Numbered from the stretch's first letter, positions 33,527 through 43,183 are shown. The stretch is DNA of 64,000 bases from Bradyrhizobium yuanmingense (GCF_900094575.1 NZ_FMAE01000004.1:1-64000); one strand, 5' to 3'. Notes: generated by a model not told the origin, from the sequence alone. Translations and numbers: made by a program.

Positions 33527-34360
33527 ATGAGCACGCAATTCGAGTCAGCTCCAAATCGCTATGTCGTCGCGAGCGATGGCGTGAAATACGCCTACCGCAG
33601 GCTCGGCGTACCCGGCACGCGGCCGCTGATTTTCATGCAGCACTTCACCGGAACGATGGATTCGTGGGATCCGGCCGTTGTCAACGCCTTGGCACGCCAT
33701 CGCACCGTCGTCATCTTCGACAATGCCGGTGTCGGTCTGTCGGGCGGGAAAACGCCGGACAACGTCGCGCAGATGACGATCGATGCCGAGGCTTTCATCG
33801 AGGCGCTCGATCTCGGCGAAGTCGATCTGCTGGGCTTCTCGCTCGGGGGCTTCCTGGCGCAGCTGATGGCCGCCCGCGGCAAGCTGCCGGTGCGCCGTAT
33901 CGTGTTGGCCGGCAGCGCGCCACAAGGCGGCGAGGAGCATCTGCTCGCGGTCGTGACGGAAGCCTTCGCGAAACAGGCCCCGGAGGTGCGCCTGCCGCTG
34001 TTCTTCACGCCTTCTGAGGCGAGCCAGGCGGCTGGCCGCGCCTTCGTCGCTCGCGCAACAGCCCGAACCACGGAACGCGCCCCCGAGAGCGGCGAGAACG
34101 TCAGGACCGCGCAGGCCAAGGCCATCATCAACTGGTGTGCCGACAAGAGCGCAGCACATTCGCTCCTGAAGCGCATTGGTCGGCCGAGCTTGATCGTCCA
34201 CGGCCGCGACGACACCATGTTTCCGGTCACGAACGCGTTCACCATGGTCGAACAGATGAGCGAGGCCACGCTGATCGTCTATCCGGACTCCGCGCATGGC
34301 GCGATCTTCCAATATCCGCAGATCTTTGCGTCTCACGTCGAGACGTTTCTGTCCGCCTGA
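33527..34360 (+). CDS. Alpha/beta-hydrolase
   Basis: 277 residues. The nucleophile elbow is GFSLGG (Ser105), acid Asp in VHGRDDTMFP and His in DSAHGAIFQ. The oxyanion region QHFTGTMDSWDP follows strand 3. AAAGGA lies six bases before the ATG at 33527. It resembles esterases or haloperoxidase-like hydrolases. It is the first of three plus-strand genes; the third (35149) is a second hydrolase of the same type. Divergent from the DUF302/SoxCD cluster across 281 bp in which no other feature is seen. Confidence 0.88.
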   Translation: MSTQFESAPNRYVVASDGVKYAYRRLGVPGTRPLIFMQHFTGTMDSWDPAVVNALARHRTVVIFDNAGVGLSGGKTPDNVAQMTIDAEAFIEALDLGEVDLLGFSLGGFLAQLMAARGKLPVRRIVLAGSAPQGGEEHLLAVVTEAFAKQAPEVRLPLFFTPSEASQAAGRAFVARATARTTERAPESGENVRTAQAKAIINWCADKSAAHSLLKRIGRPSLIVHGRDDTMFPVTNAFTMVEQMSEATLIVYPDSAHGAIFQYPQIFASHVETFLSA

Positions 34361-34393
34361 CAACGTCAACCTGCTCAAACATAGGATATTCTC

Positions 34394-35113
34394 ATGGACC
34401 CGCTCGCAGCCCGGATCATCGACGCCCATGGCGACATTGCCAAATGGCGGAAGTTCAAAAGCCTCAGTGCCAAGTTGCAGCAGGGAGGTGCGCTTTGGGG
34501 CTTGAAGGGACATCCGGGAAAGCTCGACGAGACATCGGTCACGGTGGGACTGCAGGACGAGTGGGCCTCGCACGCGCCGTTCGGTCCCGACGGCAAGATC
34601 TCTTCGTTTCGGCCGGACATGGTGCAACTGGCGGATCGCGACGGCCGTGTTCTCGAGGAGTTGAAGGACCCGCGCGCTTCGTTCGCCGGTCACACGCTGG
34701 AGACACCGTGGTCCGAGCTGCAACTCGCCTATTTCGCCGGCATCGCGATGTGGACCTATTTGAACCTGCCGTTCCTGCTGGCTCGTGACGGCGTCCAGTC
34801 GGAACGCCTGTCCGATTGGGAGGAGGGCGGAGCCACCTGGCAGCGGCTGCGCGTGACGTTCCCGCGCGAGGTTGCGACCCACAGCACGGTGCAGACCCTA
34901 TACGCCGACGATCATGGCCTGCTGAAGCGTCACGACTACGACGTCGAGATCGCCGGGCATACGCCGGGAGCGCACTACATCTTTGATTATGCGGATGTAC
35001 AGGGCTTCAGGATTCCGACCTCGCGCAGGATTTTCCCCCGTGGTCCGGATGGCCGCTCGCTGACCGAACCTTTGGTCGTCTCGATCGATCTGTCGCACAT
35101 AAAGCTCGCCTGA
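34394..35113 (+). CDS. Conserved-looking protein of unknown function
   Basis: 239 residues, not recognised with certainty. The sequence starts MDPLAARIIDAHGDIAKWRK and then alternates short strands (SVTVGLQDEWASHAPFG; WQRLRVTFPREVATHSTVQT; KRHDYDVEIAGHTPGAHYIF), suggesting a beta-rich carrier-like or lipid-binding barrel. There is no signal peptide or membrane segment. It sits between two alpha/beta-hydrolases with gaps of 33 and 35 bp, so it likely works with them. Confidence 0.75.
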   Translation: MDPLAARIIDAHGDIAKWRKFKSLSAKLQQGGALWGLKGHPGKLDETSVTVGLQDEWASHAPFGPDGKISSFRPDMVQLADRDGRVLEELKDPRASFAGHTLETPWSELQLAYFAGIAMWTYLNLPFLLARDGVQSERLSDWEEGGATWQRLRVTFPREVATHSTVQTLYADDHGLLKRHDYDVEIAGHTPGAHYIFDYADVQGFRIPTSRRIFPRGPDGRSLTEPLVVSIDLSHIKLA

Positions 35114-35148
35114 GCTGCGCGGCTTGCGACATCAGAGGAGATGACAAC

Positions 35149-35955
35149 ATGTCCGACATCAAATTCCTGCAGACCAAGGCCGGCAGGCTCGCTTATCGCG
35201 TCATGGGCCCCGCCGGGGGCGTTCCCTTGTTGCTGGCCAATCGCTTTCGCGGCACGCTCGACGATTGGGACTCGGCCTTCCTCGCGCTGCTGGCTCGTAG
35301 CCGGACCGTCGTGACCTTCGACAGCGCCGGGATCGGCCGCTCCGAGGGCGAGGTGCCGACCACGATTGCCGGCATGGCCGATGTGGCCGCGGAGGTCGTA
35401 GCTGCGCTTGGCTTCGAGCAGGTCGATGTTCTCGGCTGGTCGCTGGGCGGACTTGTGGCCCAGGAGACCGCGCTCGATCATCCCACCATTGTCCGCCGCC
35501 TGATCGTCGCCGGTTCGAGCCCGGGCGGCATCGGCGATGGGCCGAAGCAGCATCCTCGTGTGCAGGAGGTCATGACGCATGCGACGAACACGGAGGATGA
35601 CTTCTTGTTTCTGTTCTTCCCGGAAACGGACACGGCGCGCGCGGCCGGCCGCGCCTATTACGCGCGCCTCAAGGCGATCACTAATCGCGGCCCTGCCGTC
35701 ACGGGCCCGTCGTTCATCAATCAAATCAAGGCCTTCAGCAGTTGGTCGGGCGTGCGCGACAGATTGGCCGAACTGAAAATCCCGGTGCTGGTCGCCAACG
35801 GTCAGCACGATGTGATGATCCCGGCCTACCGCTCCTATGTCCTCGCGCAGGAAGTGGCGAACGGTAAGCTCGTTCTCTATCCCGATGCGGGCCACGCCTT
35901 CCTGTTTCAATGCGCCGACGATTTCACGGCGGAGATCGATCGTTTCCTGTCCTGA
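35149..35955 (+). CDS. Alpha/beta-hydrolase
   Basis: 268 residues. Nucleophile elbow GWSLGG (Ser98), acid Asp in NGQHDVMIPAY and His in DAGHAFLFQ. It is homologous to the 33527 hydrolase: both have TVV-FD-AGIG/VG-S after strand 4 and a similar C-terminus. The ATG follows AGAGGAGATGACAAC. It is the last gene of the three-gene run; an 11-bp perfect hairpin follows 12 bp after its stop. Confidence 0.88.
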   Translation: MSDIKFLQTKAGRLAYRVMGPAGGVPLLLANRFRGTLDDWDSAFLALLARSRTVVTFDSAGIGRSEGEVPTTIAGMADVAAEVVAALGFEQVDVLGWSLGGLVAQETALDHPTIVRRLIVAGSSPGGIGDGPKQHPRVQEVMTHATNTEDDFLFLFFPETDTARAAGRAYYARLKAITNRGPAVTGPSFINQIKAFSSWSGVRDRLAELKIPVLVANGQHDVMIPAYRSYVLAQEVANGKLVLYPDAGHAFLFQCADDFTAEIDRFLS

Positions 35956-35967
35956 AGCCCAACGAAT

Positions 35968-36000
35968 GATCAGCCCGGCGCCGCCGCGACCGGGCTGATC
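35968..36000. terminator. Bidirectional terminator hairpin
   Basis: GATCAGCCCGG (35968-35978) pairs perfectly with CCGGGCTGATC (35990-36000) around an 11-base loop. It lies between the convergent hydrolase (ends 35955) and isochorismatase-like gene (ends 36011). Confidence 0.7.
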
Positions 36001-36010
36001 CCGTGTGATT

Positions 36011-36742
36011 TCAGCTGCCGGTCCCCGTCAGGAACTGGACGGCTTGCTCCGTGGTCCAAAGGCCGTTCGCGATGTAGCGGAAGTTGATGATCGCCGCCTG
36101 ATAGCCATCGCCTTCCGGAATCTTCGGCGCGGCCACCGCGTCCCTGACCACCGCGACTTCAAAGCCGTTTTCAAGCAGGTCGCGCAGATGGGATTCGACG
36201 CACATGTTGGCGAGCATGCCGGCGAGGATGACCTGGTCGACGCGCTGCTTGCGGAGCTGCAGCGTGAGATCGTTGGCCTGTGGGCCGTAGAGCTTGTGCG
36301 GCGAGCAGATCACGGTCTTGCCGTCCTCGATATAGGGCTTGAACTCCGGCATGAAATCGGCGCCCGACTCGCGAAATCCGTCCAGCGTGTAGGGCCCGCT
36401 TCGATTGAACACGCCGGCCTCGGCCTGGAACACCTCGAGCGGACCATGCACTTTCCAGCGGTGATCCCAGCCATAGTAATAATGCGGCGACACCGCCACC
36501 ATGATGCCCGCGTGCTTGGCGGCGGCAAACAGCCGTACCAGATTGGGCACCACGTTATGCTCGGTGACGCTTTCGCCGACCGCCGCCCAAGCGCCGCCCT
36601 TCGGACTCAGGGCGTCGATCTGCGGATCGATCACGACGAGCGCCGCCCTGGCCGCGTCGAGCCGCATATCGGCCTTCGGCAGCAACGGACTGCGGGGATC
36701 TGCATAGGGATCACGAGCTGGGTGAGCATGATCGGCAGACAT
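36011..36742 (-). CDS. Isochorismatase-family cysteine hydrolase
   Basis: 243 residues. The Asp-Lys-Cys triad is visible: Asp39 in LVVIDPQID, Lys150 in CSPHKLYG and Cys181 in AGMLANMCVES. Family members hydrolyse amides or vinyl ethers (nicotinamidase, N-carbamoylsarcosine amidase, isochorismatase). The N-terminal extension of about 30 residues is Asp/Pro-rich. It is a single gene; the 272-bp gap to the next gene shows nothing else. Its substrate is unknown. Confidence 0.88.
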   Translation of the reverse strand: MSADHAHPARDPYADPRSPLLPKADMRLDAARAALVVIDPQIDALSPKGGAWAAVGESVTEHNVVPNLVRLFAAAKHAGIMVAVSPHYYYGWDHRWKVHGPLEVFQAEAGVFNRSGPYTLDGFRESGADFMPEFKPYIEDGKTVICSPHKLYGPQANDLTLQLRKQRVDQVILAGMLANMCVESHLRDLLENGFEVAVVRDAVAAPKIPEGDGYQAAIINFRYIANGLWTTEQAVQFLTGTGS

Positions 36743-37014
36743 TTTGATTTCCTTTGCTGAACGGCGCTTGCGACCACCGGCGATCTCCGGGATCAGGTCG
36801 GACGGATTGAAATGGCAGCATCAAAGCCAGAGAGGGGAAAGGGTGGTGCCGTGGCGGCTGCGTTGTCTTCCTGAACTTTGGTGTGGGAGGCCCATGCTCT
36901 CTTGTCGTCTGGATGACCCTTCGTTGGCCTGTGCCGCCCTGCCTGAACCGTCATGATGGCGAGGTAGCCGGGTCGGACTTGCAGGCGCGGTCGAAACCAC
37001 GCGGAGGAGAAGCA

Positions 37015-37353
37015 ATGATCGAGTCTGCCATGGGAGCCCTTCGGCAATTGACGCGCGAGACCGCATCGAGCCTGCGCTCGCTGAGTGCCGGGGGCTACGT
37101 GCTCCTGGGAGTTCTCGGCGCGCTTCTGATCGCGGCAGCTGCCATGGCCTGGCTCGGCTGGGAGTCGGCGCCTGACACGGATGTCCCCGGCGTCGGCTAC
37201 GTCACGCTGGCAATCGGCGTTGGATTTTCGCTGGTCGTCGGCGCCGGGCTGATGGCGCTGGTCTTCTACAGCAGCCGCAGTGGCTATGACGAGCCCGCGC
37301 GGCTAGTCGAGCAGGCCTCGCAGGAGACGGCGCCGGACCGTGACCGCGCCTAA
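37015..37353 (+). CDS. Small two-helix membrane protein
   Basis: 112 residues. Two membrane helices are obvious (YVLLGVLGALLIAAAAMAWL and VTLAIGVGFSLVVGAGLMAL) joined by an Asp-rich loop, with an acidic C-terminal tail. GGAGGAGA lies 5 bp before the ATG at 37015. It lies 60 bp upstream of the molybdenum hydroxylase small subunit on the same strand and may be co-transcribed with it. No family recognised. Confidence 0.75.
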   Translation: MIESAMGALRQLTRETASSLRSLSAGGYVLLGVLGALLIAAAAMAWLGWESAPDTDVPGVGYVTLAIGVGFSLVVGAGLMALVFYSSRSGYDEPARLVEQASQETAPDRDRA

Positions 37354-37413
37354 TTTTTTCACGCGTGCGGGCAGGACCGTCAGTCCCGCGGCACGAGCCA
37401 ACCATGGAGATGA

Positions 37414-37887
37414 ATGATGGCCTTCACAATCGAGATCAACGGCACGAAACGGAGCGTCGACGTCGACGGCGATACCCCTCTCCTGTGGGTGCTCCGTGAT
37501 GTGCTGGGCATGACCGGCACGAAGTTCGGATGCGGCATGGCGTTGTGCGGCGCCTGTACCGTGCACCTCGACGGCAGCGCGGTCCGCTCCTGCATCACCA
37601 GCATCGACAGCATCGGGGAGTCCAGGATCACCACCATTGAGGCGATTGCCGCGACCCCGAGCGGGGAGCACATTCAGAAAGCCTGGCTCGACCACCAGGT
37701 TCCGCAATGCGGCTATTGTCAATCCGGCCAGATCATGTCGGCTGCGGCGCTTCTGAACGAGAAGTCGAAACCCAGCGACGCCGAGATCGACGATGCCATG
37801 AGCGGAAATATCTGCCGCTGCGGCACCTATGTTCGGATCCGCAACGCCATCAAGGCGGCGTCGCAGGCGCAGGGCAAGCGAGGCTGA
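37414..37887 (+). CDS. Molybdenum hydroxylase small subunit, two [2Fe-2S] clusters (IorA type)
   Basis: 157 residues. The plant-type ferredoxin cluster uses Cys40, Cys45, Cys48 and Cys60 ([15 protein letters not shown]); the second, helical cluster uses Cys99, Cys102, Cys134 and Cys136 ([17 protein letters not shown]). Size and cysteines match the small subunit of isoquinoline 1-oxidoreductase and related membrane-linked aldehyde dehydrogenases. It transfers electrons from the molybdenum site of the 37890 product. The next start follows its stop by 2 bp. Confidence 0.92.
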   Translation: MMAFTIEINGTKRSVDVDGDTPLLWVLRDVLGMTGTKFGCGMALCGACTVHLDGSAVRSCITSIDSIGESRITTIEAIAATPSGEHIQKAWLDHQVPQCGYCQSGQIMSAAALLNEKSKPSDAEIDDAMSGNICRCGTYVRIRNAIKAASQAQGKRG

Positions 37888-37889
37888 TC

Positions 37890-40049
37890 ATGGTCAAAAC
37901 ATTCAGCGCGTCATCGTCCCGCTTGTCCCGCCGCCAGTTCCTCGTCAATAGCGCGGCCGCCGGGGGCAGTCTGGTTCTTGGGTTCAGCCTTCCCGTCGAC
38001 GGTAGCGCCGCCGCGGCGGCCGAGACCTTCTCTCCCAATGCCTTCATTCGCGTCAGCAGGGACGGGCAGGTCACGCTGATCATGCCCTATGTTGAAATGG
38101 GGCAAGGCACCTACACCTCGATTCCGATGCTGATCGCCGAGGAGCTCGAGGTCGAGCTGGGACAGATCCGGCTCGAACATGCGCCGCCCGACGAAAAGCT
38201 CTACTACAATCCGCTGCTCGGCGTTCAGGCGACCGGTAATTCGAACGCCATGCGCGGCGCCTGGAAGCCGCTGCGCGAGGCCGGCGCGGCTGCGCGCCTC
38301 ATGCTGATCGAAGCGGCGGCGAAGCGCTGGGGCGTCGACGCCTCGTCCTGCCACGCCAAGGCAGGCAAGGTCATCCACGCCAGCGGCAAGACTCTCTCCT
38401 ATGGCGAGCTGGTTGGCGACGCGGCGCGGTTGACGCCGCCGAAAGCCATTTCGCTCAAGACGCCGGATCGGTTCACGCTGATCGGTACGTCTGCCAAGCG
38501 GCTTGATTTGCCAGGCAAGGTCAACGGCACGGCCCTCTTCGGCATCGACGCCCGCCCGTCGGGCCTGAAGATCGCGACGCTTGCCCAGTCGCCCGTTCCC
38601 GGCGGCCGCGTCAAACGGGTGGACGACACCGCGGCCAAGGCCATCAAGGGTGTGCGTCAGATCGTCCGGCTCGATGATGCCGTTGCCGTCGTTGCCGACC
38701 ACATGGGGGCAGCGGAGAAGGGCCTCGACGCACTCAAGATCGAATGGGACGATGGCTCGCATGCGGCCTTGACCAGCGAGGAGGTCTATCGGCAGCTCGA
38801 ACAGGCCGTCCAGGGCCGCGGCGCCGTCGCGCAGGACGTTGGTGGCGCCGAAAAGGCTATGGCAAGTGCGGCAGTCCGCGTGACCGCAAGCTACCGCCTG
38901 CCGTTCCTCGCCCATGCCACCATGGAGCCGATGAACTGCACCGCTCATGTTCACGACGGCGTCTGTGAGCTCTGGCTCGGCACCCAGGCGATCGCCCGTG
39001 TACAGGCGGCCGCTGCCAAGACGGCCGGCGTGCCGCTCGAGAAGGTCACCGTTCACAACCACCTCATCGGCGGAGGCTTCGGGCGCCGCCTGGAGACGGA
39101 CGGCGCGGTGCGTGCGGTTCAGGTTGCGATGCAGGTCGATGGGCCGGTCAAATTGATCTGGACGCGCGAGGAGGACATCCAGCACGATTTGTATCGGCCA
39201 AGCTGGGTGGACCGGATCGAGGCCGGTCTGGATCGCGATGGAAGGCCGCTGGCGTGGATCAATCGCTTCGCCGGCTCGTCCGTGGTCGCACGATGGCTGC
39301 CGCCGGGCTTCAAGGACGGCATCGACCCGGACTCGGTGGACGGGGCTATCGACCTGAGCTACGCGATCCCCAACGTTCACGTCGAATATGCAAGGGTCGA
39401 ACCTCCAGGTATTCAGACGGGATTTTGGCGGAGCGTCGGCCCCTCGCACAACGTCTTCGTCACCGAAAGCTTCGTCGACGAACTCGCCGCCGCTGCGAAG
39501 CGGGATCCACTGGCCTATCGCCGCGACCTGCTCGCGCATAATCCGAAGACGCGCGCCGTGCTCGATCTGGCTGCAGAAAAATCCGGCTGGGGCACGCCAT
39601 TGCCGCAACGATGGGGCCGAGGTGTTTCATTGCAGAAGGCGTTCGGCAGCCTACTCGTTCAGGTTGCCGAGGTGGAAGTCGCCAAGGACGGCTCCGTCCG
39701 GGTTCACCGCGTGGTTTGCGCGATGGATTGCGGCACCGTCATCAATCCCGACACCGTCGAAGCTCAGATCCAGAGCGGGGTCATGTTCGGCGTAACCGCC
39801 GCGCTCTACGGCGAAATCACGCTGAACAATGGGCGCGTCGAGCAGGGAAATTTCGACACCTATCAGATGTTGCGTATCAACGAAGCTCCCGCGATCGAGG
39901 TCCACCTCGTGAGCAGCACGGAGCCGCCCGGAGGCATGGGTGAGGCCGGAACGTCCGGAATTGTTCCTGCTATTGCAAATGCCGTCTTTGCCGCGACCGG
40001 CAAACGCTTGCGACAGTTACCGATCGATCCCGCTCTCCTGAAAACCTGA
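37890..40049 (+). CDS. Molybdenum hydroxylase large subunit (IorB type), Tat-exported
   Basis: 719 residues from the ATG at 37890; the open frame upstream overlaps the small subunit and is not used. A Tat signal is visible ([17 protein letters not shown], Arg14-Arg15), then the xanthine-oxidase-type molybdopterin domains: [29 protein letters not shown], and near the C-terminus [10 protein letters not shown] with catalytic Glu at about 685. It hydroxylates N-heterocycles or oxidises aldehydes in the periplasm. No cytochrome subunit or XdhC-type maturation gene is nearby. Confidence 0.92.
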   Translation: MVKTFSASSSRLSRRQFLVNSAAAGGSLVLGFSLPVDGSAAAAAETFSPNAFIRVSRDGQVTLIMPYVEMGQGTYTSIPMLIAEELEVELGQIRLEHAPPDEKLYYNPLLGVQATGNSNAMRGAWKPLREAGAAARLMLIEAAAKRWGVDASSCHAKAGKVIHASGKTLSYGELVGDAARLTPPKAISLKTPDRFTLIGTSAKRLDLPGKVNGTALFGIDARPSGLKIATLAQSPVPGGRVKRVDDTAAKAIKGVRQIVRLDDAVAVVADHMGAAEKGLDALKIEWDDGSHAALTSEEVYRQLEQAVQGRGAVAQDVGGAEKAMASAAVRVTASYRLPFLAHATMEPMNCTAHVHDGVCELWLGTQAIARVQAAAAKTAGVPLEKVTVHNHLIGGGFGRRLETDGAVRAVQVAMQVDGPVKLIWTREEDIQHDLYRPSWVDRIEAGLDRDGRPLAWINRFAGSSVVARWLPPGFKDGIDPDSVDGAIDLSYAIPNVHVEYARVEPPGIQTGFWRSVGPSHNVFVTESFVDELAAAAKRDPLAYRRDLLAHNPKTRAVLDLAAEKSGWGTPLPQRWGRGVSLQKAFGSLLVQVAEVEVAKDGSVRVHRVVCAMDCGTVINPDTVEAQIQSGVMFGVTAALYGEITLNNGRVEQGNFDTYQMLRINEAPAIEVHLVSSTEPPGGMGEAGTSGIVPAIANAVFAATGKRLRQLPIDPALLKT

Positions 40050-40050
40050 T

Positions 40051-40205
40051 GTGGCGAGCGTTACAGAAAGGAAATTGAACGATGATCCGAAAAGCACCAA
40101 TCCGAAAGAGCTGATCGCCGCCGCACATGCAGGCTGCTTCACCATGGCCCTGGCGTTCGGTCTTCAACTGGCGGGCTTCACGCCGGAAGAGCTTGCCAAA
40201 TGGAC
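40051..40205 (+). pseudogene. OsmC/Ohr-family fragment
   Basis: A stretch of about 50 codons encodes [20 protein letters not shown] and [20 protein letters not shown], the central helix of OsmC-type peroxidases including one redox Cys (AHAGC). The N-terminal beta-rich half (about 45 residues) and the C-terminal third with the second Cys are missing. The reading frame runs out at 40269, inside the repeat unit starting at 40221. It is a remnant truncated at or near the border of the dispersed repeat. Confidence 0.8.
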
Positions 40206-40220
40206 GATTCTTTCTCTCAA

Positions 40221-40367
40221 TGGCTCCAATCGGCCATCGACTGCTGATGCTAGATCAAACTTGCCATGATGGACTGGAGCGAGAGCTCAGGTGTTTCAAA
40301 TGGTTAGAAGGCATTGTGTGCACAACGTGTGCACCGGGAGATCAAGAAAAATCCATCGGAGGCAAGC
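40221..40367 (+). repeat. Dispersed repeat, copy A (108-bp core with inverted ends)
   Basis: Aligns directly with 55640-55786. The core at 40260-40367 starts CTTGCCATGATGGA and ends TCCATCGGAGGCAAG, which are imperfect inverted repeats. It contains two GTGTGCAC words at about 40316-40333. AGATCAAGAAAAATCCATC is shared exactly with copy B. About four-fifths of core positions match by eye. It resembles a small non-autonomous element (MITE/REP-like). Confidence 0.7.
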
Positions 40368-40681
40368 GCAAGGTAGTCGTTCGTTGGACCTGCGCGCGGC
40401 GTTCGGAAAGCGCTGACGAGGGGAGAGCGGAGGCGGTGCGCAGGCTCGGCAAAGTCTCACGAGCAGGGCTCAGCGTCGGTCAATCCCAAGATGTAAAGTG
40501 AGCTGCAGTGAGAAAAACAAAAGGCCGGCGTCGGGGTTCTAGTCGCTTCCCCGCTACCAATCATACGATTTTCTCACCAAACTGATGGGATACGCTTCAC
40601 GGAGCACAGAAGGCGCGAAATGCGGTCCTCCTGCCTGCGTCGAAGCACGGCCTGACAGGGCGACTCTCCGCCGCTGGCGGT
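40368..40681. other. Intergenic, no gene seen
   Basis: 314 bp between repeat copy A and the end of the TctC-like gene. No frame with a ribosome binding site or recognisable product was found, and no RNA gene. Confidence 0.5.
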
Positions 40682-41656
40682 CTACTGCGGGTCGATACCG
40701 GCCGCTTTGATGATCATTCCCCATTTGCCGATCTCGGCTTTCAAGAAGCCTTCGAGGGCATCCGGCGTCGCACGCTCGGGCTCGACCGGAGCCATGCTGA
40801 GCTCGGCAAAGCGGTTGATCAGTACGGGGTCCCTCAGCGCGCTCTGCAACGCACCAACAAGTCGGTCGAGGACTGGCTTTGGCGTGCCGCGCGGCGCGTA
40901 CAGGCCGTACCAGGTCGTGACGTTAAATTCTGGAACGCCAGCCTCGGCCGAGGTCGGCACGTCGGGCAAGGTCGCGACACGCGTCTTGCTGGTGATGGCG
41001 TAACCCCTGATCGTCTTCGACTGAATGTATGGCGTCGGTCCGGTCGCGGGATCACAATAAACGTCGATATGCCCGGCGATCACATCATTCAGCGCCGGCC
41101 CGCCACCCTTGTAGTAGATCGGCGTGAGCTTCGTATCGGTGGCGCTCATGAACATCAGGCCGCAGAGCTGTGAGGCAGAGCCCAGTCCGACATTGCCGAA
41201 GGTCATCTTGCCGCCTTCGCTGCGGATGCGTGCGATCATCTCGCTCAAGTCCTTGGCCGGAAAGTTCGGCCGGGCCACCAGGATCATCGGGACGTCGGTG
41301 ACGAGCCCGATCGGGGCGAAGTCGCCGACGGGGTCGAACGGCAGCTTTGCGTACAGCGCGGGCGCTGTCGCCTGGCCGACATGCATCAGCAGCAGCGTGT
41401 AGCCATCAGGAGCGGCTTTGGCGACGCGGTTGGTGCCGAGCGTGCCGCCGGCACCAACGGCATTCTCGATCACAATGGACTGTTTCAGCGCCGCGCTCAT
41501 TGCGCTGCCGAGAATCCTCGCGATCACGTCTCCGGGACCGCCAGCCGAGAACGGCACGATGATCGTGACCGGGCGTGAGGGATATTCATCCGCGATGGCC
41601 GTGCCGCTGGGAGAGAGCAGGAAAAGCAGGATTAGCGATCGTACGAGATACGGCAT
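40682..41656 (-). CDS. TctC/Bug-family tripartite tricarboxylate transporter binding protein
   Basis: 324 residues. A signal peptide covers about 1-22 (LILLFLLSPSGTAIADEYPS). Bug-family motifs follow: RPVTIIVPFSAGGPGDVIAR and AAPDGYTLLLM near the ligand site. These proteins bind carboxylates in the periplasm for TctAB permeases, but no tctAB genes lie in the window; lone Bug proteins are common in alpha- and betaproteobacteria. It is the last gene of the twelve-gene minus run starting at 52730. Confidence 0.92.
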   Translation of the reverse strand: MPYLVRSLILLFLLSPSGTAIADEYPSRPVTIIVPFSAGGPGDVIARILGSAMSAALKQSIVIENAVGAGGTLGTNRVAKAAPDGYTLLLMHVGQATAPALYAKLPFDPVGDFAPIGLVTDVPMILVARPNFPAKDLSEMIARIRSEGGKMTFGNVGLGSASQLCGLMFMSATDTKLTPIYYKGGGPALNDVIAGHIDVYCDPATGPTPYIQSKTIRGYAITSKTRVATLPDVPTSAEAGVPEFNVTTWYGLYAPRGTPKPVLDRLVGALQSALRDPVLINRFAELSMAPVEPERATPDALEGFLKAEIGKWGMIIKAAGIDPQ

Positions 41657-41680
41657 CGAACACTCCCTGGCGGCATTGTT

Positions 41681-42397
41681 CTAGTCGTCGGAAGGCGCCG
41701 CCTCCTTGGCCGCCGACGATTTTTCGATCATGTCGAGCGCGGCCACCGCAGCCGCATTGATGTGGTCCACGCAGCAGCGCTCGGCGAGGTCCGCATCGCC
41801 GGCCTGGATCGCACGCCAGATCGCGGTGACTTCGCGCAGGCTCTTGTTGATGCGCTTCGGCTGCGACATCGATGTGATCCGCAACAGCTGGATGCGGTCG
41901 TGCAGCGGCTTGAGCATGCGCTGGATGAACGCATTGCGGCAGCCGCCGATCAGCGCCGCGTAGAATTCGGTCTTGGCTTCGAGGCATCCGATGAGGTCTT
42001 GCTTGGCCGCGGCCGCCTTGAGCCGCGTCAGGGCGTCGCCGATCCGGCGGGCCACCTCGGGGTCGTGAAGCCTGGCGCATTCGCGGCCGGCGAAGCCTTC
42101 GAGGACGGCGCGCGCTGCGTAGAGCTGCCGGGCTTCTTCGAGGCTGATGGTGGACACCACGGGGCCGCGGTGTGGCACCATATTGACGAGCCCGTCGGCC
42201 TCGAGCGCACGCAGCGCTTCGCGGATCGAGGGGCGGCTGACGCCCATCATCTCGCAGAGCTCGCGCTCGACCAGCCGTTGGCCCGGCTTCAGCGTTCCCG
42301 ACATGATCGCCTCACGCAGCTTCTGCGCCACCATCGCCCGGACGGTCGGGACGTCCTCGATGCGGAGTGTCGATTGCAAGTCGCGGCGTCTTTCCAT
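41681..42397 (-). CDS. GntR-family regulator, FadR/FCD subfamily
   Basis: 238 residues. Winged HTH at about 10-80 (LREAIMSGTLKPGQRLVERE; GVSRPSIREALRALEADGLV) and an FCD effector domain from about 95 with metal-binding type His/Asp residues. FCD regulators usually respond to small organic acids and bind TTGTC-type palindromes; such a site lies at 52864-52874 in the promoter region of this operon. It is embedded in the operon 24 bp upstream of the TctC-like gene, so autoregulation of the whole run is likely. Confidence 0.92.
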   Translation of the reverse strand: MERRRDLQSTLRIEDVPTVRAMVAQKLREAIMSGTLKPGQRLVERELCEMMGVSRPSIREALRALEADGLVNMVPHRGPVVSTISLEEARQLYAARAVLEGFAGRECARLHDPEVARRIGDALTRLKAAAAKQDLIGCLEAKTEFYAALIGGCRNAFIQRMLKPLHDRIQLLRITSMSQPKRINKSLREVTAIWRAIQAGDADLAERCCVDHINAAAVAALDMIEKSSAAKEAAPSDD

Positions 42398-42420
42398 GTC
42401 CGGGTCCTGTTCGGGAAAAC

Positions 42421-43161
42421 TCAGTACCGGTTTACAGGCAGAATCATCATTTCGGCAATTTGAACGTGGGCGGGCTGGTCAAGCGCGAAGACGATCGACC
42501 GGGCGATATCGGCCGGATCGAGCGCCATCCTGAACTGGTCGAAATAGTCCTTTTCCTTCTGCGTATCGCCGCGGTAGCGGGTCAGGATGATGTTGGTGCG
42601 GGTCAGGCCGGGCTGGAGCTCGGTGACCCGGATCGCGGTCTCCGCCAGCTCGCCGCGCAGGGTCTCGGTGAACATGTGCACGCCCGCCTTGCTGGCGCTG
42701 TAGGCCGCCATGTCGGGCACGATCCGTACCGCGTTGATGGAGCTGATATTGACGATGTGCCCGGCATCGCGCTGGACCATGCCGGGGAGGATCGCGCGCG
42801 TGACGCGCATCAGGCCGATCAGATTGGTCTGGATGATGCTGGACCAGTCGTCGGCAGAACCGATGTCGAAGCGCGTCCGGCCGCCGATGTCGTGGCCGGC
42901 ATTGTTGATGAGGACGCCGACCGGCCTGAAATGATCGGGAATGGCATCGGGCAGGCGATCGACGGCCTTTGCATTGCTGATGTCGAGCTCGATCGGAAAC
43001 ACCTTGTCGCCCCCCGTCGCCGCCAGTTCCCGAAGCGCCCTGGCGTCGCGGTCGACCAACACGACGCGGCGGCCGCTGTCGATCAGCGCCTCGGTAATGG
43101 CGCGACCCATGCCGCCGGCGGCACCGGTCAGCACGACGGTTTGGCTCGATTGTTCGGTCAT
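42421..43161 (-). CDS. Short-chain dehydrogenase/reductase, classical type
   Basis: 246 residues from the ATG at 43161. The cofactor motif TGAAGGMGRAI lies near residue 12, NNAGHD in the middle, Ser in NISSINA and the catalytic YSASK at about 154-158. Asp at the end of strand 2 (LVDRDA) indicates NAD(H) preference. Upstream in-frame TTG at 43275 overlaps the next gene and is rejected. It is paired with a second SDR 22 bp upstream. Confidence 0.9.
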   Translation of the reverse strand: MTEQSSQTVVLTGAAGGMGRAITEALIDSGRRVVLVDRDARALRELAATGGDKVFPIELDISNAKAVDRLPDAIPDHFRPVGVLINNAGHDIGGRTRFDIGSADDWSSIIQTNLIGLMRVTRAILPGMVQRDAGHIVNISSINAVRIVPDMAAYSASKAGVHMFTETLRGELAETAIRVTELQPGLTRTNIILTRYRGDTQKEKDYFDQFRMALDPADIARSIVFALDQPAHVQIAEMMILPVNRY

Positions 43162-43183
43162 CGCGAAACTCCCATTCCGGTGC

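Noticed and set aside
40300..40340. GTGTGCAC repeats as a CRISPR-like array
   Set aside because: Only two short words per element, without regular spacers; they belong to the dispersed 108-bp repeat.
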